Positions 1 through 8,478 of a stretch of 64,000 bases of DNA are shown here, piece by piece. Origin of the DNA: Lachnospiraceae bacterium (lineage in GTDB: Bacteria > Bacillota_A > Clostridia > Lachnospirales > Lachnospiraceae); NCBI GenBank assembly GCA_017416505.1, contig JAFQCI010000124.1, positions 15,308 through 79,307 on the forward strand, read 5' to 3'. The notes beneath the pieces are model-generated. The model ran no database searches, was not told the origin of the DNA, and saw nothing but the letters and a program-made list of their open reading frames with translations. The number at the start of each line of letters is the position of its first letter. Within the stretch, counting starts at the first letter, position 1. The position numbers were made by a program, and so were the translations under genes.

Positions 1-951
1 ATGGACAAACTGGAATTGTTGCATCACATTTTTCCGAAAAACATACAGAGTATGTTAGAAAATGCACCGATTACTTATTATAAGTTACAGGAAGTACGAT
101 TAAGAGTCAATGAACCCCTTATTATTATTTATGATAATAAGGAGTATTTGTTTGGAAAAAATGGACAAATGGAAAGACAATGTAAGTTTCCCTATATTGT
201 AAGTGCAACAGAAATCAAAGAAACCCTGGAGTATGTCAGCAGTCATTCTCTTTATGCCTATGAAGATGAAATCAGACAAGGCTTTATTACGGTTCAGGGA
301 GGGCATAGGGTTGGAATTGCAGGGAAGGTGGTAGTGGAAGAAGGAATGATTAAAAATGTAAAATATATTTCCTTTTTAAATATTAGAATTTCCCATCAGG
401 TTTTAGGATGTTCCGATGAAATTATGCCTTACATAACAAAAAGAAATGAAATATATCATACCTTGATTATTTCCCCTCCAAGGTGTGGAAAAACTACACT
501 CCTTAGGGACATGATTCGTAGTATCTCCAATGGATTTGAAGAATTCCAAGGGGCTACGGTTGGAGTTGTAGACGAAAGGTCAGAGATAGGTGCCTGCTTT
601 TTAGGTGAGCCGCAAAACGATTTAGGAATCCGTACCGATGTTCTGGATTGTTGTCCAAAGGCAAAGGGAATGCTGATGTTAATCCGCTCCATGTCACCTC
701 AGGTGATAGCAGTAGATGAGATTGGACATAGAGAAGATTTAGAGGCGATTGAATATGTCATTAATTGTGGTTGTAAATTAATTGCCACGGTTCATGGTAA
801 TTCCATTGATGATATTAAATCCAAGCCCCTGCTTAGAAAATTAGTGCAGGAAAGAGTCTTTGAACGCTATATCGTTTTAAATAATCTGGACCATGTAGGG
901 AATATCTCCGATATTTTTGATTCTCAAGGGAACCAGTTATATCATGTTTAA
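1..951 (+). CDS. spoIIIAA: Stage III sporulation protein AA (SpoIIIAA), secretion-type ATPase
   Basis: The 316-residue protein is the cytoplasmic ATPase of the SpoIIIA-SpoIIQ feeding-tube channel that links mother cell and forespore. A P-loop (SPPRCGKTT, about residue 159) is followed by a Walker B-like VVDERSEIG segment and AVDEIG, typical of the type II/IV secretion ATPase-like family. The length matches the family. It is the first gene of a complete eight-gene operon and overlaps spoIIIAB by 8 bp. The window begins exactly at its ATG, so the promoter (expected to be sigma-E dependent from known biology) is not visible. Confidence 0.95.
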   Translation: MDKLELLHHIFPKNIQSMLENAPITYYKLQEVRLRVNEPLIIIYDNKEYLFGKNGQMERQCKFPYIVSATEIKETLEYVSSHSLYAYEDEIRQGFITVQGGHRVGIAGKVVVEEGMIKNVKYISFLNIRISHQVLGCSDEIMPYITKRNEIYHTLIISPPRCGKTTLLRDMIRSISNGFEEFQGATVGVVDERSEIGACFLGEPQNDLGIRTDVLDCCPKAKGMLMLIRSMSPQVIAVDEIGHREDLEAIEYVINCGCKLIATVHGNSIDDIKSKPLLRKLVQERVFERYIVLNNLDHVGNISDIFDSQGNQLYHV

Positions 952-1456
952 ATTGTTTGGTGCCTGCTTTTTGGTAGTGGGAGGTTACTTTTGGGGCGAG
1001 AGTATTGCGTTAAAAAAAAAGGAGCGATATTTAAATCTTTTGAACTGGTCGCAGATTCTAATGGATATCGAAGGGGAAATACGCACCATGGCAACTCCCT
1101 TACCAATTTTGCTGGTTGAAATCGGAGAAAAAAGAAAATGTAACATCGGAGAAAGTTTAATACAGGTAGGAAAGCGGATTCAAATGAGGGAAAGGCAGAG
1201 TTTTGCAGAGATTTGGGAGGAGGAAATCAAAAGGGGGAATTTTGAAATGGGAAAAGATGAATTAGATAGAATGATTTCGGTGGGAAAGAATCTTGGATTT
1301 CTGGATAAAAGTCAACAGGTATTATTTTTAGAGCAGACAAGAAAAGATTTAAAGATGCCCATAGAGTCGGCATTTTTACAATGGAAGGAAGCAAAAGGAT
1401 TTTATGAAAAGATAGGAATTTTAGCGGCAAGTATGATAGTTGTTTTGCTGCTTTAA
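944..1456 (+). CDS. spoIIIAB: Stage III sporulation protein AB
   Basis: This 170-residue protein has an N-terminal hydrophobic segment (about residues 3-20) and a C-terminal hydrophobic tail, with a helical middle resembling GspF-type inner-membrane secretion proteins, as in SpoIIIAB. I chose ATG 944, which overlaps the spoIIIAA stop and gives the usual family length; an upstream in-frame ATG at 917 would add nine residues inside spoIIIAA. It is translationally coupled to spoIIIAA and followed directly by spoIIIAC. Confidence 0.92.
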   Translation: MFKLFGACFLVVGGYFWGESIALKKKERYLNLLNWSQILMDIEGEIRTMATPLPILLVEIGEKRKCNIGESLIQVGKRIQMRERQSFAEIWEEEIKRGNFEMGKDELDRMISVGKNLGFLDKSQQVLFLEQTRKDLKMPIESAFLQWKEAKGFYEKIGILAASMIVVLLL

Positions 1457-1473
1457 TGATTTGGGGGAGTAAA

Positions 1474-1668
1474 ATGACAATAGAGTTGATTTTTAAAATT
1501 GCAGCAGTTGGAATATTGGTTACGATTTTAGGACAAGTGTTAAAACATTCCGGCAGGGAAGAACATTCATTTTTAATTAGCCTTGCAGGCTTGATTATTG
1601 TGCTATCCTGGATTGTACCTTATATTTATGAATTGTTTCAAAATATCAGAAAGCTGTTTGATATCTAA
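1474..1668 (+). CDS. spoIIIAC: Stage III sporulation protein AC
   Basis: A 64-residue membrane protein with two transmembrane helices separated by a short polar loop (KHSGREEHS), the standard size and layout for SpoIIIAC. The start at 1474 is preceded by a strong GGGGGAG ribosome site; the in-frame ATG at 1456 lacks one. It is part of the spoIIIA channel complex in the outer forespore membrane. A gap of about 90 bp separates it from spoIIIAD, the longest gap in this operon. Confidence 0.9.
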   Translation: MTIELIFKIAAVGILVTILGQVLKHSGREEHSFLISLAGLIIVLSWIVPYIYELFQNIRKLFDI

Positions 1669-1761
1669 AAACAGAAAATCAGTCAAACAGGTAGTGGAAA
1701 GCAGAAAGAAGTTTCTTGACACTTAAAACAGTTCGCTTGTAAAAAAATCATGGAGGTGGAT

Positions 1762-2139
1762 ATGGTTAAAATAATAGTGGTTGTGCTGATTTGCGCACTC
1801 ATTAGTGTATTATTAAAAACATATAAACCTGAAATTGCCATTTTCTTTATCTTAGCAGTGTCTTTGTTTGTTTTATTTTATATGGTGGGAGAACTGGAAG
1901 AAATTGTGGAAGTATTAAAGACCTTCGGAGAAAAAGCACAGATTCCTACAGCATATATGGGAATATTGTTAAAAATGGTCGGAATTTCGTATCTGACGGA
2001 ATTTGCCTCGTCTTTATGCAAAGATGCTGGACAAGGTACATTAGGAACCAATATTGAAACAATGGCAAGAGTCAGTATGCTGATATTAAGTATACCTGTA
2101 TTAAGGTCCATTCTGGATTTTATAGAAGAAATATTATGA
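1762..2139 (+). CDS. spoIIIAD: Stage III sporulation protein AD
   Basis: A 125-residue integral membrane protein with about four hydrophobic helices; it matches SpoIIIAD in size and position between spoIIIAC and spoIIIAE. ATG 1762 is chosen because GGAGG lies at 1752-1756 with good spacing; the in-frame ATG at 1750 overlaps that ribosome site. It is a small membrane subunit of the SpoIIIA complex. Confidence 0.9.
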   Translation: MVKIIVVVLICALISVLLKTYKPEIAIFFILAVSLFVLFYMVGELEEIVEVLKTFGEKAQIPTAYMGILLKMVGISYLTEFASSLCKDAGQGTLGTNIETMARVSMLILSIPVLRSILDFIEEIL

Positions 2140-2202
2140 TACCAAGGGTCAAAAGGTCATACTTTTCATGCTTGCATGAAAAAGTGGAAAAGGGGCATTA
2201 TT

Positions 2203-3336
2203 TTGAAAAAGATTATATTAGGGGTTATGCTGCTGGTTGTGATGTGGATACCGGAAGGTGTCTACGCCGGTGAAATAGGAAATGGAGAAACAGAAATTGA
2301 TTTTAGTGAATGGGAGAAGGTCATAGAAGAAAGTGATATTTCCGAGGGAAACATCGACATAGAGGAGATATTTTCCTTGTTATCACAAGGAAAGACCAAA
2401 GAAGTAGGGAAAAAGTTAATAGAGAGTGTAAAAAATATACTGTTTGGAGAAATAGGAAAACAAAAAGAAATTTTAGTGTCCCTATTTTTTTTATTATTAA
2501 TTGCAGGAATTTTTTCTACCCTGACCCAGAGTTTTCAGAATGGCTTAACCAGCCAGACCGGGTTTTATGTTACTTATTTATTGTTGTTTTCTTTGTCCTT
2601 TTCTGCTTTTTATACCAGTTGTCAGGTGGTATTAAAGGTGTTTGGACAAATTATTGGCTTTATGAAAGTGGTGATACCAGTGTATTGTCTTTTCGTTGCC
2701 ATGTCTTCCGGACAAGAAGTAGGAAGTGGAATGTATGAGTTATTGTTTTTGATTTTATATGGGTTGGAATGGCTGATAAAAACAATTATCTTTCCGTCGA
2801 TTAAAATTTATGTTGTATTTTCCATGTTGAAGGAGCTTTCTGAGGAATTAAAACTGGAGAGGCTTTGCAATATGCTGAAAAATGCCATTCAATGGGTTTT
2901 AAAGGCGGTTACAGTGTTTGTTTTGGGACTTTCTACAGTGCAGAATATGATTCTTCCTACGGTGGATAGTGTAAAGTATCTGGCAATTCAAAAATCCATC
3001 AAAGCACTTCCTGCTGGAGAAACCGCTTTAGTGGCAGGGAATTTTTTAACAGGAAGTTCCATTGTAATAAAAAACAGCGTGGGAATGACTGCTATGCTCC
3101 TGCTTTTACTACTTTTGATGGTACCTTTTGTGAAAATCGGAATTATGTTGGTGGGATTTATGGGCTTAGGGGCTTTGATGGAACCAATCTGTCAAAAAGG
3201 GTTCATTCATGTACTGGAAAGTGTTGCCACAGGGGGGATTTTGCTTTGGAAGATGATTTCCACTGTAGCACTGATTTTTTTGGTAAGTATTTGTATGATT
3301 ACCTTTGCCACCAATATGAGATTATATGGATTTTAA
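2203..3336 (+). CDS. spoIIIAE: Stage III sporulation protein AE
   Basis: About 377 residues: an N-terminal signal-like segment (residues 1-24, ending VYAGE), a charged region, then six to eight transmembrane helices. Length and topology match SpoIIIAE, the polytopic membrane component of the SpoIIIA channel. TTG 2203 is preferred because AGGGG lies 7 bp upstream and the product then begins with a clean signal peptide; ATG 2176 in the same frame is an alternative that lacks a visible ribosome site. Confidence 0.92.
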   Translation: MKKIILGVMLLVVMWIPEGVYAGEIGNGETEIDFSEWEKVIEESDISEGNIDIEEIFSLLSQGKTKEVGKKLIESVKNILFGEIGKQKEILVSLFFLLLIAGIFSTLTQSFQNGLTSQTGFYVTYLLLFSLSFSAFYTSCQVVLKVFGQIIGFMKVVIPVYCLFVAMSSGQEVGSGMYELLFLILYGLEWLIKTIIFPSIKIYVVFSMLKELSEELKLERLCNMLKNAIQWVLKAVTVFVLGLSTVQNMILPTVDSVKYLAIQKSIKALPAGETALVAGNFLTGSSIVIKNSVGMTAMLLLLLLLMVPFVKIGIMLVGFMGLGALMEPICQKGFIHVLESVATGGILLWKMISTVALIFLVSICMITFATNMRLYGF

Positions 3337-3364
3337 GTAAATAGAAAAGTGGGGTGGGAAGAAG

Positions 3365-3847
3365 GTGGAAAATGAACTGCTGGCATATATCAAAGGAATT
3401 TTATGCTTTGTTTTGTTCTCAAGTCTGCTGCTGCAGCTATTTCCAAGGGCAAAGGATAAGAAATATTTAGAACTTACCATTGGACTTATTTTTTTATATC
3501 TGGTTATGCGGCCGGTATTGTCTGCCTTAAAAAATTACGATAAAATCCTGGATTCTTCTTATTTTACAGTGGATTTTGACAGTAGCTTTTTGGAGGAGCA
3601 ACAGGAGGAATTTGAAACCCAGACCGGGGTTGCCATGATAAATAATATGGAGCAGCAGATGGAACTTATGGGGTATGAGAATACGAAACTTACCATGAAA
3701 AAAAGTGGGAATTCCTGGGTACTTTTTGTAGAAGTGGAGCAAAATCTGACTCAGGACTGGGAAGAAGAGAAAAAAAATTTAAAAAACTTTATAAGTAACG
3801 TCTATAATTTGGATGAAGATAATATAAATATAGAAATTAGGGGATAG
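3365..3847 (+). CDS. spoIIIAF: Stage III sporulation protein AF
   Basis: A 160-residue protein with two N-terminal transmembrane helices (about residues 7-25 and 36-53) and a soluble acidic C-terminal domain, as in SpoIIIAF. The GTG start is preceded by a GGGTGGGAAGAAGG purine-rich tract. The C-terminal domain resembles the ring-building-motif folds found in SpoIIIAF/AG/AH, by family knowledge. It lies 3 bp before spoIIIAG. Confidence 0.9.
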   Translation: MENELLAYIKGILCFVLFSSLLLQLFPRAKDKKYLELTIGLIFLYLVMRPVLSALKNYDKILDSSYFTVDFDSSFLEEQQEEFETQTGVAMINNMEQQMELMGYENTKLTMKKSGNSWVLFVEVEQNLTQDWEEEKKNLKNFISNVYNLDEDNINIEIRG

Positions 3848-3850
3848 CAA

Positions 3851-4411
3851 GTGAAAATAAATGAAAATAACAAAATCATAGTATGGATGAAAGAAAATAA
3901 AAAAGCCTCTATTTTTGTTTTGGCGGGATTGTTATTACTGGTTCTTACTATCCCCACCAATGACAATAAGAATAAAGAAAATGAGGTATCTTCTGTGGAA
4001 TTGGAAGAGGAGGATTATTGCAAAAAGCTGGAAAGCCAAATGGAAGAAATTCTAAGCAAAGTAGATGGGGTTGGAAAGGTTGAGGTAATGATAACCTTAA
4101 AAAACAGTAAGGAACAGGTAATAAACAAAGATACTTCATTAAACAGCAGTAAAAGTGTGGATGAAAAGGAAGGAGAAAAAAGTGAAAGTGAGAGCTTAGA
4201 ACAAGGAGAAGAAACCATATTAGTCAATATTGACGGGGACAGTGTTCCTTATGTGGTGAAGGAATACTCACCAACCGTGGAAGGAGTATTAATTATCGCA
4301 CAGGGAGGGGATAATCCAAATGTAAAAGTAGCATTGATAGAAGCTACAACAGTGCTTCTAAATGTTCCATCGCATAAAGTTTCGATTTTAAAAATGGAGG
4401 GATCGGTGTGA
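3851..4411 (+). CDS. spoIIIAG: Stage III sporulation protein AG
   Basis: A 186-residue protein: short cytoplasmic N-terminus, one transmembrane helix (about residues 19-36) and an extracytoplasmic domain with an acidic, Ser-rich insertion (residues about 100-130) inside the ring-building motif. SpoIIIAG forms a large ring in the intermembrane space between mother cell and forespore. It starts with GTG, as do its two neighbours, and its last codons overlap the spoIIIAH start (GTGA). Confidence 0.92.
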   Translation: MKINENNKIIVWMKENKKASIFVLAGLLLLVLTIPTNDNKNKENEVSSVELEEEDYCKKLESQMEEILSKVDGVGKVEVMITLKNSKEQVINKDTSLNSSKSVDEKEGEKSESESLEQGEETILVNIDGDSVPYVVKEYSPTVEGVLIIAQGGDNPNVKVALIEATTVLLNVPSHKVSILKMEGSV

Positions 4412-5082
4412 AAGAAAAATTTCAGTTAAAGAAAATGGTGAAAAAAAATCAGGTAATTGTAAGTGCTTTGGCTTTGATGATTGCCATGGCAGGATATATG
4501 AGTCTTTCGGATAGAAATGTTCCATTAAATGAGGAAAAGGATACAGAGGATAGTTTAGAAGTGGTACATAGCAATGATATCTCCAACGGGGATTTGGATT
4601 CTTATGAAGGAGCGGTAGGAAACAATGATGACAGTGAAATCAGTGATATGGTTTTAGATAGTGTGACTCCGGATAATGAAGAAGAAATCGGTCAGGCGGT
4701 ATTTACCAGTTCCAGCGAAGTTTCCGGATTTTTAGCAAGTGCAAAATTAGAACGGGAGCAGGCAAGAGCGAAATCCAAAGAAACACTGGAAGCCATTATT
4801 TTCAGTGATTCCATTAGTGATGAGGAAAAAGCCAGTGCCATTGAGTTGGAAAATGAACTGGCAAAAAATATTGAATTAGAAGTAGCCATTGAACAGTTAT
4901 TAGGAGCAAAAGGATTTCAGGATGCTATGGTATTTATCGAAAATGATACTGTGGATGTTATGGTAAAGACCAATCAGTTAAGTGAAGAACAAAAAGCACA
5001 AATCGAAGAGATTATTACTAGAAAAACCGGAATGCCTTTGAGTCAGATTGTCATTTCCACCATAAAGACCCAGGAAGAGTAA
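4408..5082 (+). CDS. spoIIIAH: Stage III sporulation protein AH
   Basis: A 224-residue protein with one N-terminal transmembrane helix (about residues 16-33), an acidic linker and a C-terminal ring-building (YscJ/FliF-like) domain ending near ITRKTGMPLSQIVIS. SpoIIIAH docks with SpoIIQ from the forespore in sporulating Firmicutes. No spoIIQ is visible in this window. The GTG start overlaps spoIIIAG by 4 bp; a strong terminator follows. Confidence 0.92.
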   Translation: MKEKFQLKKMVKKNQVIVSALALMIAMAGYMSLSDRNVPLNEEKDTEDSLEVVHSNDISNGDLDSYEGAVGNNDDSEISDMVLDSVTPDNEEEIGQAVFTSSSEVSGFLASAKLEREQARAKSKETLEAIIFSDSISDEEKASAIELENELAKNIELEVAIEQLLGAKGFQDAMVFIENDTVDVMVKTNQLSEEQKAQIEEIITRKTGMPLSQIVISTIKTQEE

Positions 5083-5091
5083 AGAACAAGA

Positions 5092-5143
5092 AAGGTGTAC
5101 TTTATTCCATTACGAAATTTCGAATGGAAGGAAGTACACTTTT
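5092..5143 (+). terminator. Terminator of the spoIIIA operon
   Basis: AAGGTGTACTT pairs with AAGTACACTTTT, and an inner ATTCCATT/AATGGAA stem extends the hairpin; a short T-run follows. It ends the spoIIIA operon just after spoIIIAH. Confidence 0.8.
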
Positions 5144-5178
5144 GTTATATTCTTTCGAAAAATGATAAAGAAAACACA

Positions 5179-5207
5179 TTTACGAATGAAAGTTTTTTTG
5201 CTATAAT
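5179..5207 (+). promoter_or_regulatory. Sigma-A-type promoter of asp23-nusB block
   Basis: TTTACG (5179-5184), a 17-bp spacer and TATAAT (5202-5207) lie about 65 bp before the asp23 ATG. It is the first recognisable vegetative promoter after the spoIIIA terminator and could drive the block up to recN. Confidence 0.65.
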
Positions 5208-5271
5208 GATAAGAAGTGTAAATGAGATACAAAGGCAGAAAAGTAAACTGCCATTTTATGGAGGTTAAAAC

Positions 5272-5667
5272 ATGGGTGTAAATATGAATAGAGAAACAGA
5301 AACAAAAAATATCATTCATTTGAATTCAGACGGAAAAAAAGGTGACGTACAAATCGCAGATGAAGTCATTGCAGTTATTGCAGGATTAGCTGCTACAGAA
5401 GTAAAAGGCGTTTCAAAAATGTCAGGTAATATTACCAAAGAAATTATCAGTAAACTTGGTATGAAGAATCTGTCTAAGGGTGTGAAGGTTTCTTTTCAGT
5501 CTAATCAGCTCACCGTTCAGGTAGCCATTGTTTTAAAATATGGTTACAGCATTCCAAAAGTAAGTTCTATGGTGCAGGAAAAGGTAAAATCAGCCATTGA
5601 AAATATGACAGGTATTACAGTGAAGGAAGTATCCGTTCATATTTTAGGAATTGATAAGGAAGAATAA
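5272..5667 (+). CDS. Asp23/Gls24 family envelope-stress protein
   Basis: A 131-residue Asp23/Gls24 protein: GDVQIADEVIAVIAGLAATEVKGV near residues 24-48 and a C-terminal VKEVSVHILGI are the family hallmarks. Members associate with the membrane or cell-envelope stress; the YqhY-type copy that sits before nusB is tied to lipid metabolism in Bacillus. GGAGG lies 8 bp upstream of ATG 5272. Being followed by nusB at the canonical locus supports a YqhY-like orthologue. Confidence 0.88.
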   Translation: MGVNMNRETETKNIIHLNSDGKKGDVQIADEVIAVIAGLAATEVKGVSKMSGNITKEIISKLGMKNLSKGVKVSFQSNQLTVQVAIVLKYGYSIPKVSSMVQEKVKSAIENMTGITVKEVSVHILGIDKEE

Positions 5668-5746
5668 AGAAAGATATTTCTGTTAGAGCATAAATCATTT
5701 TTTATACAGCATACGTAAGAAGGAAAGAGTTAGAAAGGAAATCGTC

Positions 5747-6178
5747 ATGACACGAAGAAGCTTAAGAGAAAACGTATTTAAAGCATTGTTTAGAATGGAG
5801 TTTTCTTCTCCGGAGGAAAAAGAGGAACAGCTTAATTTATTTTTAGAATATGCTACATGGTATGAGGATGAGGATGAAAACAAAGAGTTAAAGCCCCTAT
5901 CAGAAAAAGCCCATGAGTATATTTATCAAAAAACCCAAAATATTATGGATAAATTAGAGGAAATCGATGGGAAATTAAAGGAAAATTCCAAAAGCTGGAG
6001 TCTTGAGCGAATTGGAAAGGCTGAACTTACAATTTTACGTTTAGCCACTTATGAAATCTTGTTTGACGAAGAAGTTCCTAATAAAGTTGCCGTAAACGAA
6101 GCGGTGGAATTGGCGAAGATTTACTGTAAAGAAGGAGCAGCAGGTTTTATCAATGGAGTACTGGGAAGCCTGATATAA
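5747..6178 (+). CDS. nusB: Transcription antitermination factor NusB
   Basis: A 143-residue all-helical NusB. It begins with the classic MTRRSLRENVFKALFRMEF pattern and ends with EVPNKVAVNEAVELAK..GFINGVLG, the conserved C-terminal signature. NusB with NusE (S10) binds boxA RNA for antitermination of rRNA operons. An AGAAAGGAAA ribosome site precedes the ATG. It is 10 bp upstream of xseA and in one transcript with it. Confidence 0.95.
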   Translation: MTRRSLRENVFKALFRMEFSSPEEKEEQLNLFLEYATWYEDEDENKELKPLSEKAHEYIYQKTQNIMDKLEEIDGKLKENSKSWSLERIGKAELTILRLATYEILFDEEVPNKVAVNEAVELAKIYCKEGAAGFINGVLGSLI

Positions 6179-6188
6179 GGAGTGAATT

Positions 6189-7400
6189 ATGGAGAAGGTT
6201 TTTGGAGTTTCACAGATTAATACTTATGTAAAGAACTTGTTTTTAGCAGATTATTTGTTAAGTAAAGTTCAGATTAAGGGTGAAGTATCCAACTGTAAAT
6301 ACCATTCTTCCGGTCATATTTATTTTACTTTAAAGGATGAAAATGCAGCTTTAAAATGTGTGATGTTTTCCACTGCTAGAGCTTCAGGGTTAGATTTTAA
6401 AATGCAGGATGGACAAAGTGTCATTGTTTCCGGAAGTATTAAAGTGTACGAAAGAGATGGAGTGTTTCAGCTTTATGCGAATTCTGTGAAGCTGGATGGT
6501 GCTGGAAATTTATACGAGCAGTATGAAAAAATCAAGCAAAAACTTTACGAGGAGGGTTTGTTTGATTTTGAAAAGAAAAAGGAAATTCCGGCATATCCTA
6601 AAAGGGTAGGAATCGTAACAGCGAAAACAGGAGCCGCCCTTCAGGATATTTTAAATATTGCAAAACGCAGGAATCCTTATGTCCAGTTGATTCTTTACCC
6701 GGCAAAGGTACAGGGAGAAGGAGCAGCGAAAACCATTGTCGATGGAATTAAAACCTTAGACCAGATGTCAGTGGATACCATTATTATTGGCCGTGGTGGT
6801 GGTTCTATTGAGGATTTATGGGCATTTAATGAAGAAATTGTGGCAAGGGCAATTTATGCGGCGAAGACACCGATTATTTCTGCTGTAGGTCATGAGATAG
6901 ATAACACCATATCGGATTACGCAGCGGATTTACGGGCACCGACACCTTCTGCCGCCTGTGAATTAGCCATACCGGATGTAGTTTCCATTGAAAAATCAGT
7001 GGTGCTTTATGAGGATAAGCTAAAAAGAGCAATGCTTCGTAAGATAGAGAATAAAAAAACAGAACTCTCTATGCTGAGTGCGAAATTAGAGTATTTGAAT
7101 CCTAAAAATCAGCTGATGGAAAAAAGGTTGCTTTGTGACCGTCTTTACGACCAGCTAGAGGCTGTTATGGGGCAAAAAGTAAAGAAATACCGCCATCAAT
7201 GTGAGATTTTAAGGGAGCGGCTGAATGGTGCTTCTCCTACGAATAAACTGAAAAAGGGATATGCTTATGTTACGGATAAAGAGAATCAGCCTATATTGTC
7301 TGCTGCCTCTTTGGAGGAAAAACAGAGTTTAACCCTGACCTTTTTGGATGGACAAGTAGATGCTACCATAAAATCAAAGAGAATGTATGAGGAAGTATGA
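6189..7400 (+). CDS. xseA: Exodeoxyribonuclease VII large subunit
   Basis: 403 residues: an N-terminal OB-fold (residues 5-100, GEVSNCKYHSSGHIYFTLKD) followed by the catalytic domain with TAKTGAALQDI, GRGGGSIEDLWAFN and SAVGHEIDNTISDYAADLRAPTPSAA, the signatures of ExoVII large subunits. With XseB it degrades single-stranded DNA in repair. AAGGAG lies just upstream of ATG 6189; xseB begins 1 bp after its stop. Confidence 0.96.
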   Translation: MEKVFGVSQINTYVKNLFLADYLLSKVQIKGEVSNCKYHSSGHIYFTLKDENAALKCVMFSTARASGLDFKMQDGQSVIVSGSIKVYERDGVFQLYANSVKLDGAGNLYEQYEKIKQKLYEEGLFDFEKKKEIPAYPKRVGIVTAKTGAALQDILNIAKRRNPYVQLILYPAKVQGEGAAKTIVDGIKTLDQMSVDTIIIGRGGGSIEDLWAFNEEIVARAIYAAKTPIISAVGHEIDNTISDYAADLRAPTPSAACELAIPDVVSIEKSVVLYEDKLKRAMLRKIENKKTELSMLSAKLEYLNPKNQLMEKRLLCDRLYDQLEAVMGQKVKKYRHQCEILRERLNGASPTNKLKKGYAYVTDKENQPILSAASLEEKQSLTLTFLDGQVDATIKSKRMYEEV

Positions 7401-7401
7401 T

Positions 7402-7599
7402 ATGGCAAAGGCGAAGATTGAAGATAAGTTTGAACAAATAAGTACCATCATTGAAACATTGGAACAGCCGGCGACACCCCTTACGGAGTCTTTAAAATTG
7501 TATACCCAGGGGGTAAAGCTTTTAAAAGAATGTAATGATGAGTTAGATAAAGTAGAAAAACAATTAATTATTTTAGACGAGGAAGAACAACATGATTGA
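7402..7599 (+). CDS. xseB: Exodeoxyribonuclease VII small subunit
   Basis: 65 residues starting MAKAKIEDKFEQ, with ETLEQPATPLTESLKLYTQGV, the helical small-subunit signature that packs on XseA. ATG 7402 (GAGGAAG upstream) gives the standard length; in-frame ATG 7387 lies inside xseA. It overlaps the ispA start by 8 bp. Confidence 0.92.
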   Translation: MAKAKIEDKFEQISTIIETLEQPATPLTESLKLYTQGVKLLKECNDELDKVEKQLIILDEEEQHD

Positions 7600-8467
7600 T
7601 ATGGAGAAAAGTGTAAAACAGGCAGAATGTATCATTCAGAAATATCTTCCAAAAGAAGAAGGTTATCAAAAAAGAATCTTTGAGGCGATGAACTATGCAG
7701 TAAACGGTGGAGGAAAAAGACTCCGCCCTATTTTAATGTTAAAAACTTTTGAAGGGTTTCAAGGAACAAGTAAGGCAATCGAGCCTTTTATGGCAGCCAT
7801 TGAAATGATACATACCTATTCTTTGGTACACGATGACCTTCCGGCTCTAGATAATGATGATTACCGAAGAGGAAGAAAAACTACCCATGTGGTTTATGGA
7901 CATGCTATGGGAATACTTGCAGGAGATGCGTTGTTAAACTATGCTTTTGAAACCGCAGTCCATGCTTTTTCTTTGGACGATTTGGATGTGGTAAGAAGGG
8001 CATTTGAGATTCTGGTAAAGAAGCCCGGGGTATATGGAATGATAGGCGGCCAGGTGGTAGATGTGGAAAAGAGCGGAACTGCCATGGGAAAAGAGGAATT
8101 AGAATTTGTTTTTCGATGTAAGACGGCTGCGTTAATTGAAGCTTCTATGATGATTGGGGCCGTATTAGGACGGGCATCCGAAGAAGAATTGGAAAAGGTA
8201 GAACAAATTGCCAGAAACATTGGAATGGCGTTTCAGATTCAGGATGATATTCTGGATATTACCAGTACTACTTTGGAATTGGGAAAACCGGTGCATAGTG
8301 ATGAAAAAAATCAAAAAACAACCTATGTTACCTTATATGGAATGGAACAGGCAAAACAGGATGTACTTACTTATTCTAATCGTGCCATAGATGATATTAA
8401 AACATTGCAGGGAAATCATGAGGAATTAATTCAAATCGTTTCCTTAATGATAAACAGGAAAAAATAG
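7592..8467 (+). CDS. ispA: Polyprenyl synthetase (geranyl/farnesyl diphosphate synthase type)
   Basis: 291 residues, a short-chain trans-prenyl diphosphate synthase that condenses IPP with allylic diphosphates. The first Asp-rich motif (HDDLPALDNDDYRRG, about residue 81) and the second (QIQDDILD, about residue 213) are intact. GGGKRLRP near residue 37 binds diphosphate. It sits between xseB and dxs, the usual place for ispA; chain length cannot be fixed from sequence reading alone. Confidence 0.92.
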   Translation: MIDMEKSVKQAECIIQKYLPKEEGYQKRIFEAMNYAVNGGGKRLRPILMLKTFEGFQGTSKAIEPFMAAIEMIHTYSLVHDDLPALDNDDYRRGRKTTHVVYGHAMGILAGDALLNYAFETAVHAFSLDDLDVVRRAFEILVKKPGVYGMIGGQVVDVEKSGTAMGKEELEFVFRCKTAALIEASMMIGAVLGRASEEELEKVEQIARNIGMAFQIQDDILDITSTTLELGKPVHSDEKNQKTTYVTLYGMEQAKQDVLTYSNRAIDDIKTLQGNHEELIQIVSLMINRKK

Positions 8468-8478
8468 GGGTGAAGGTT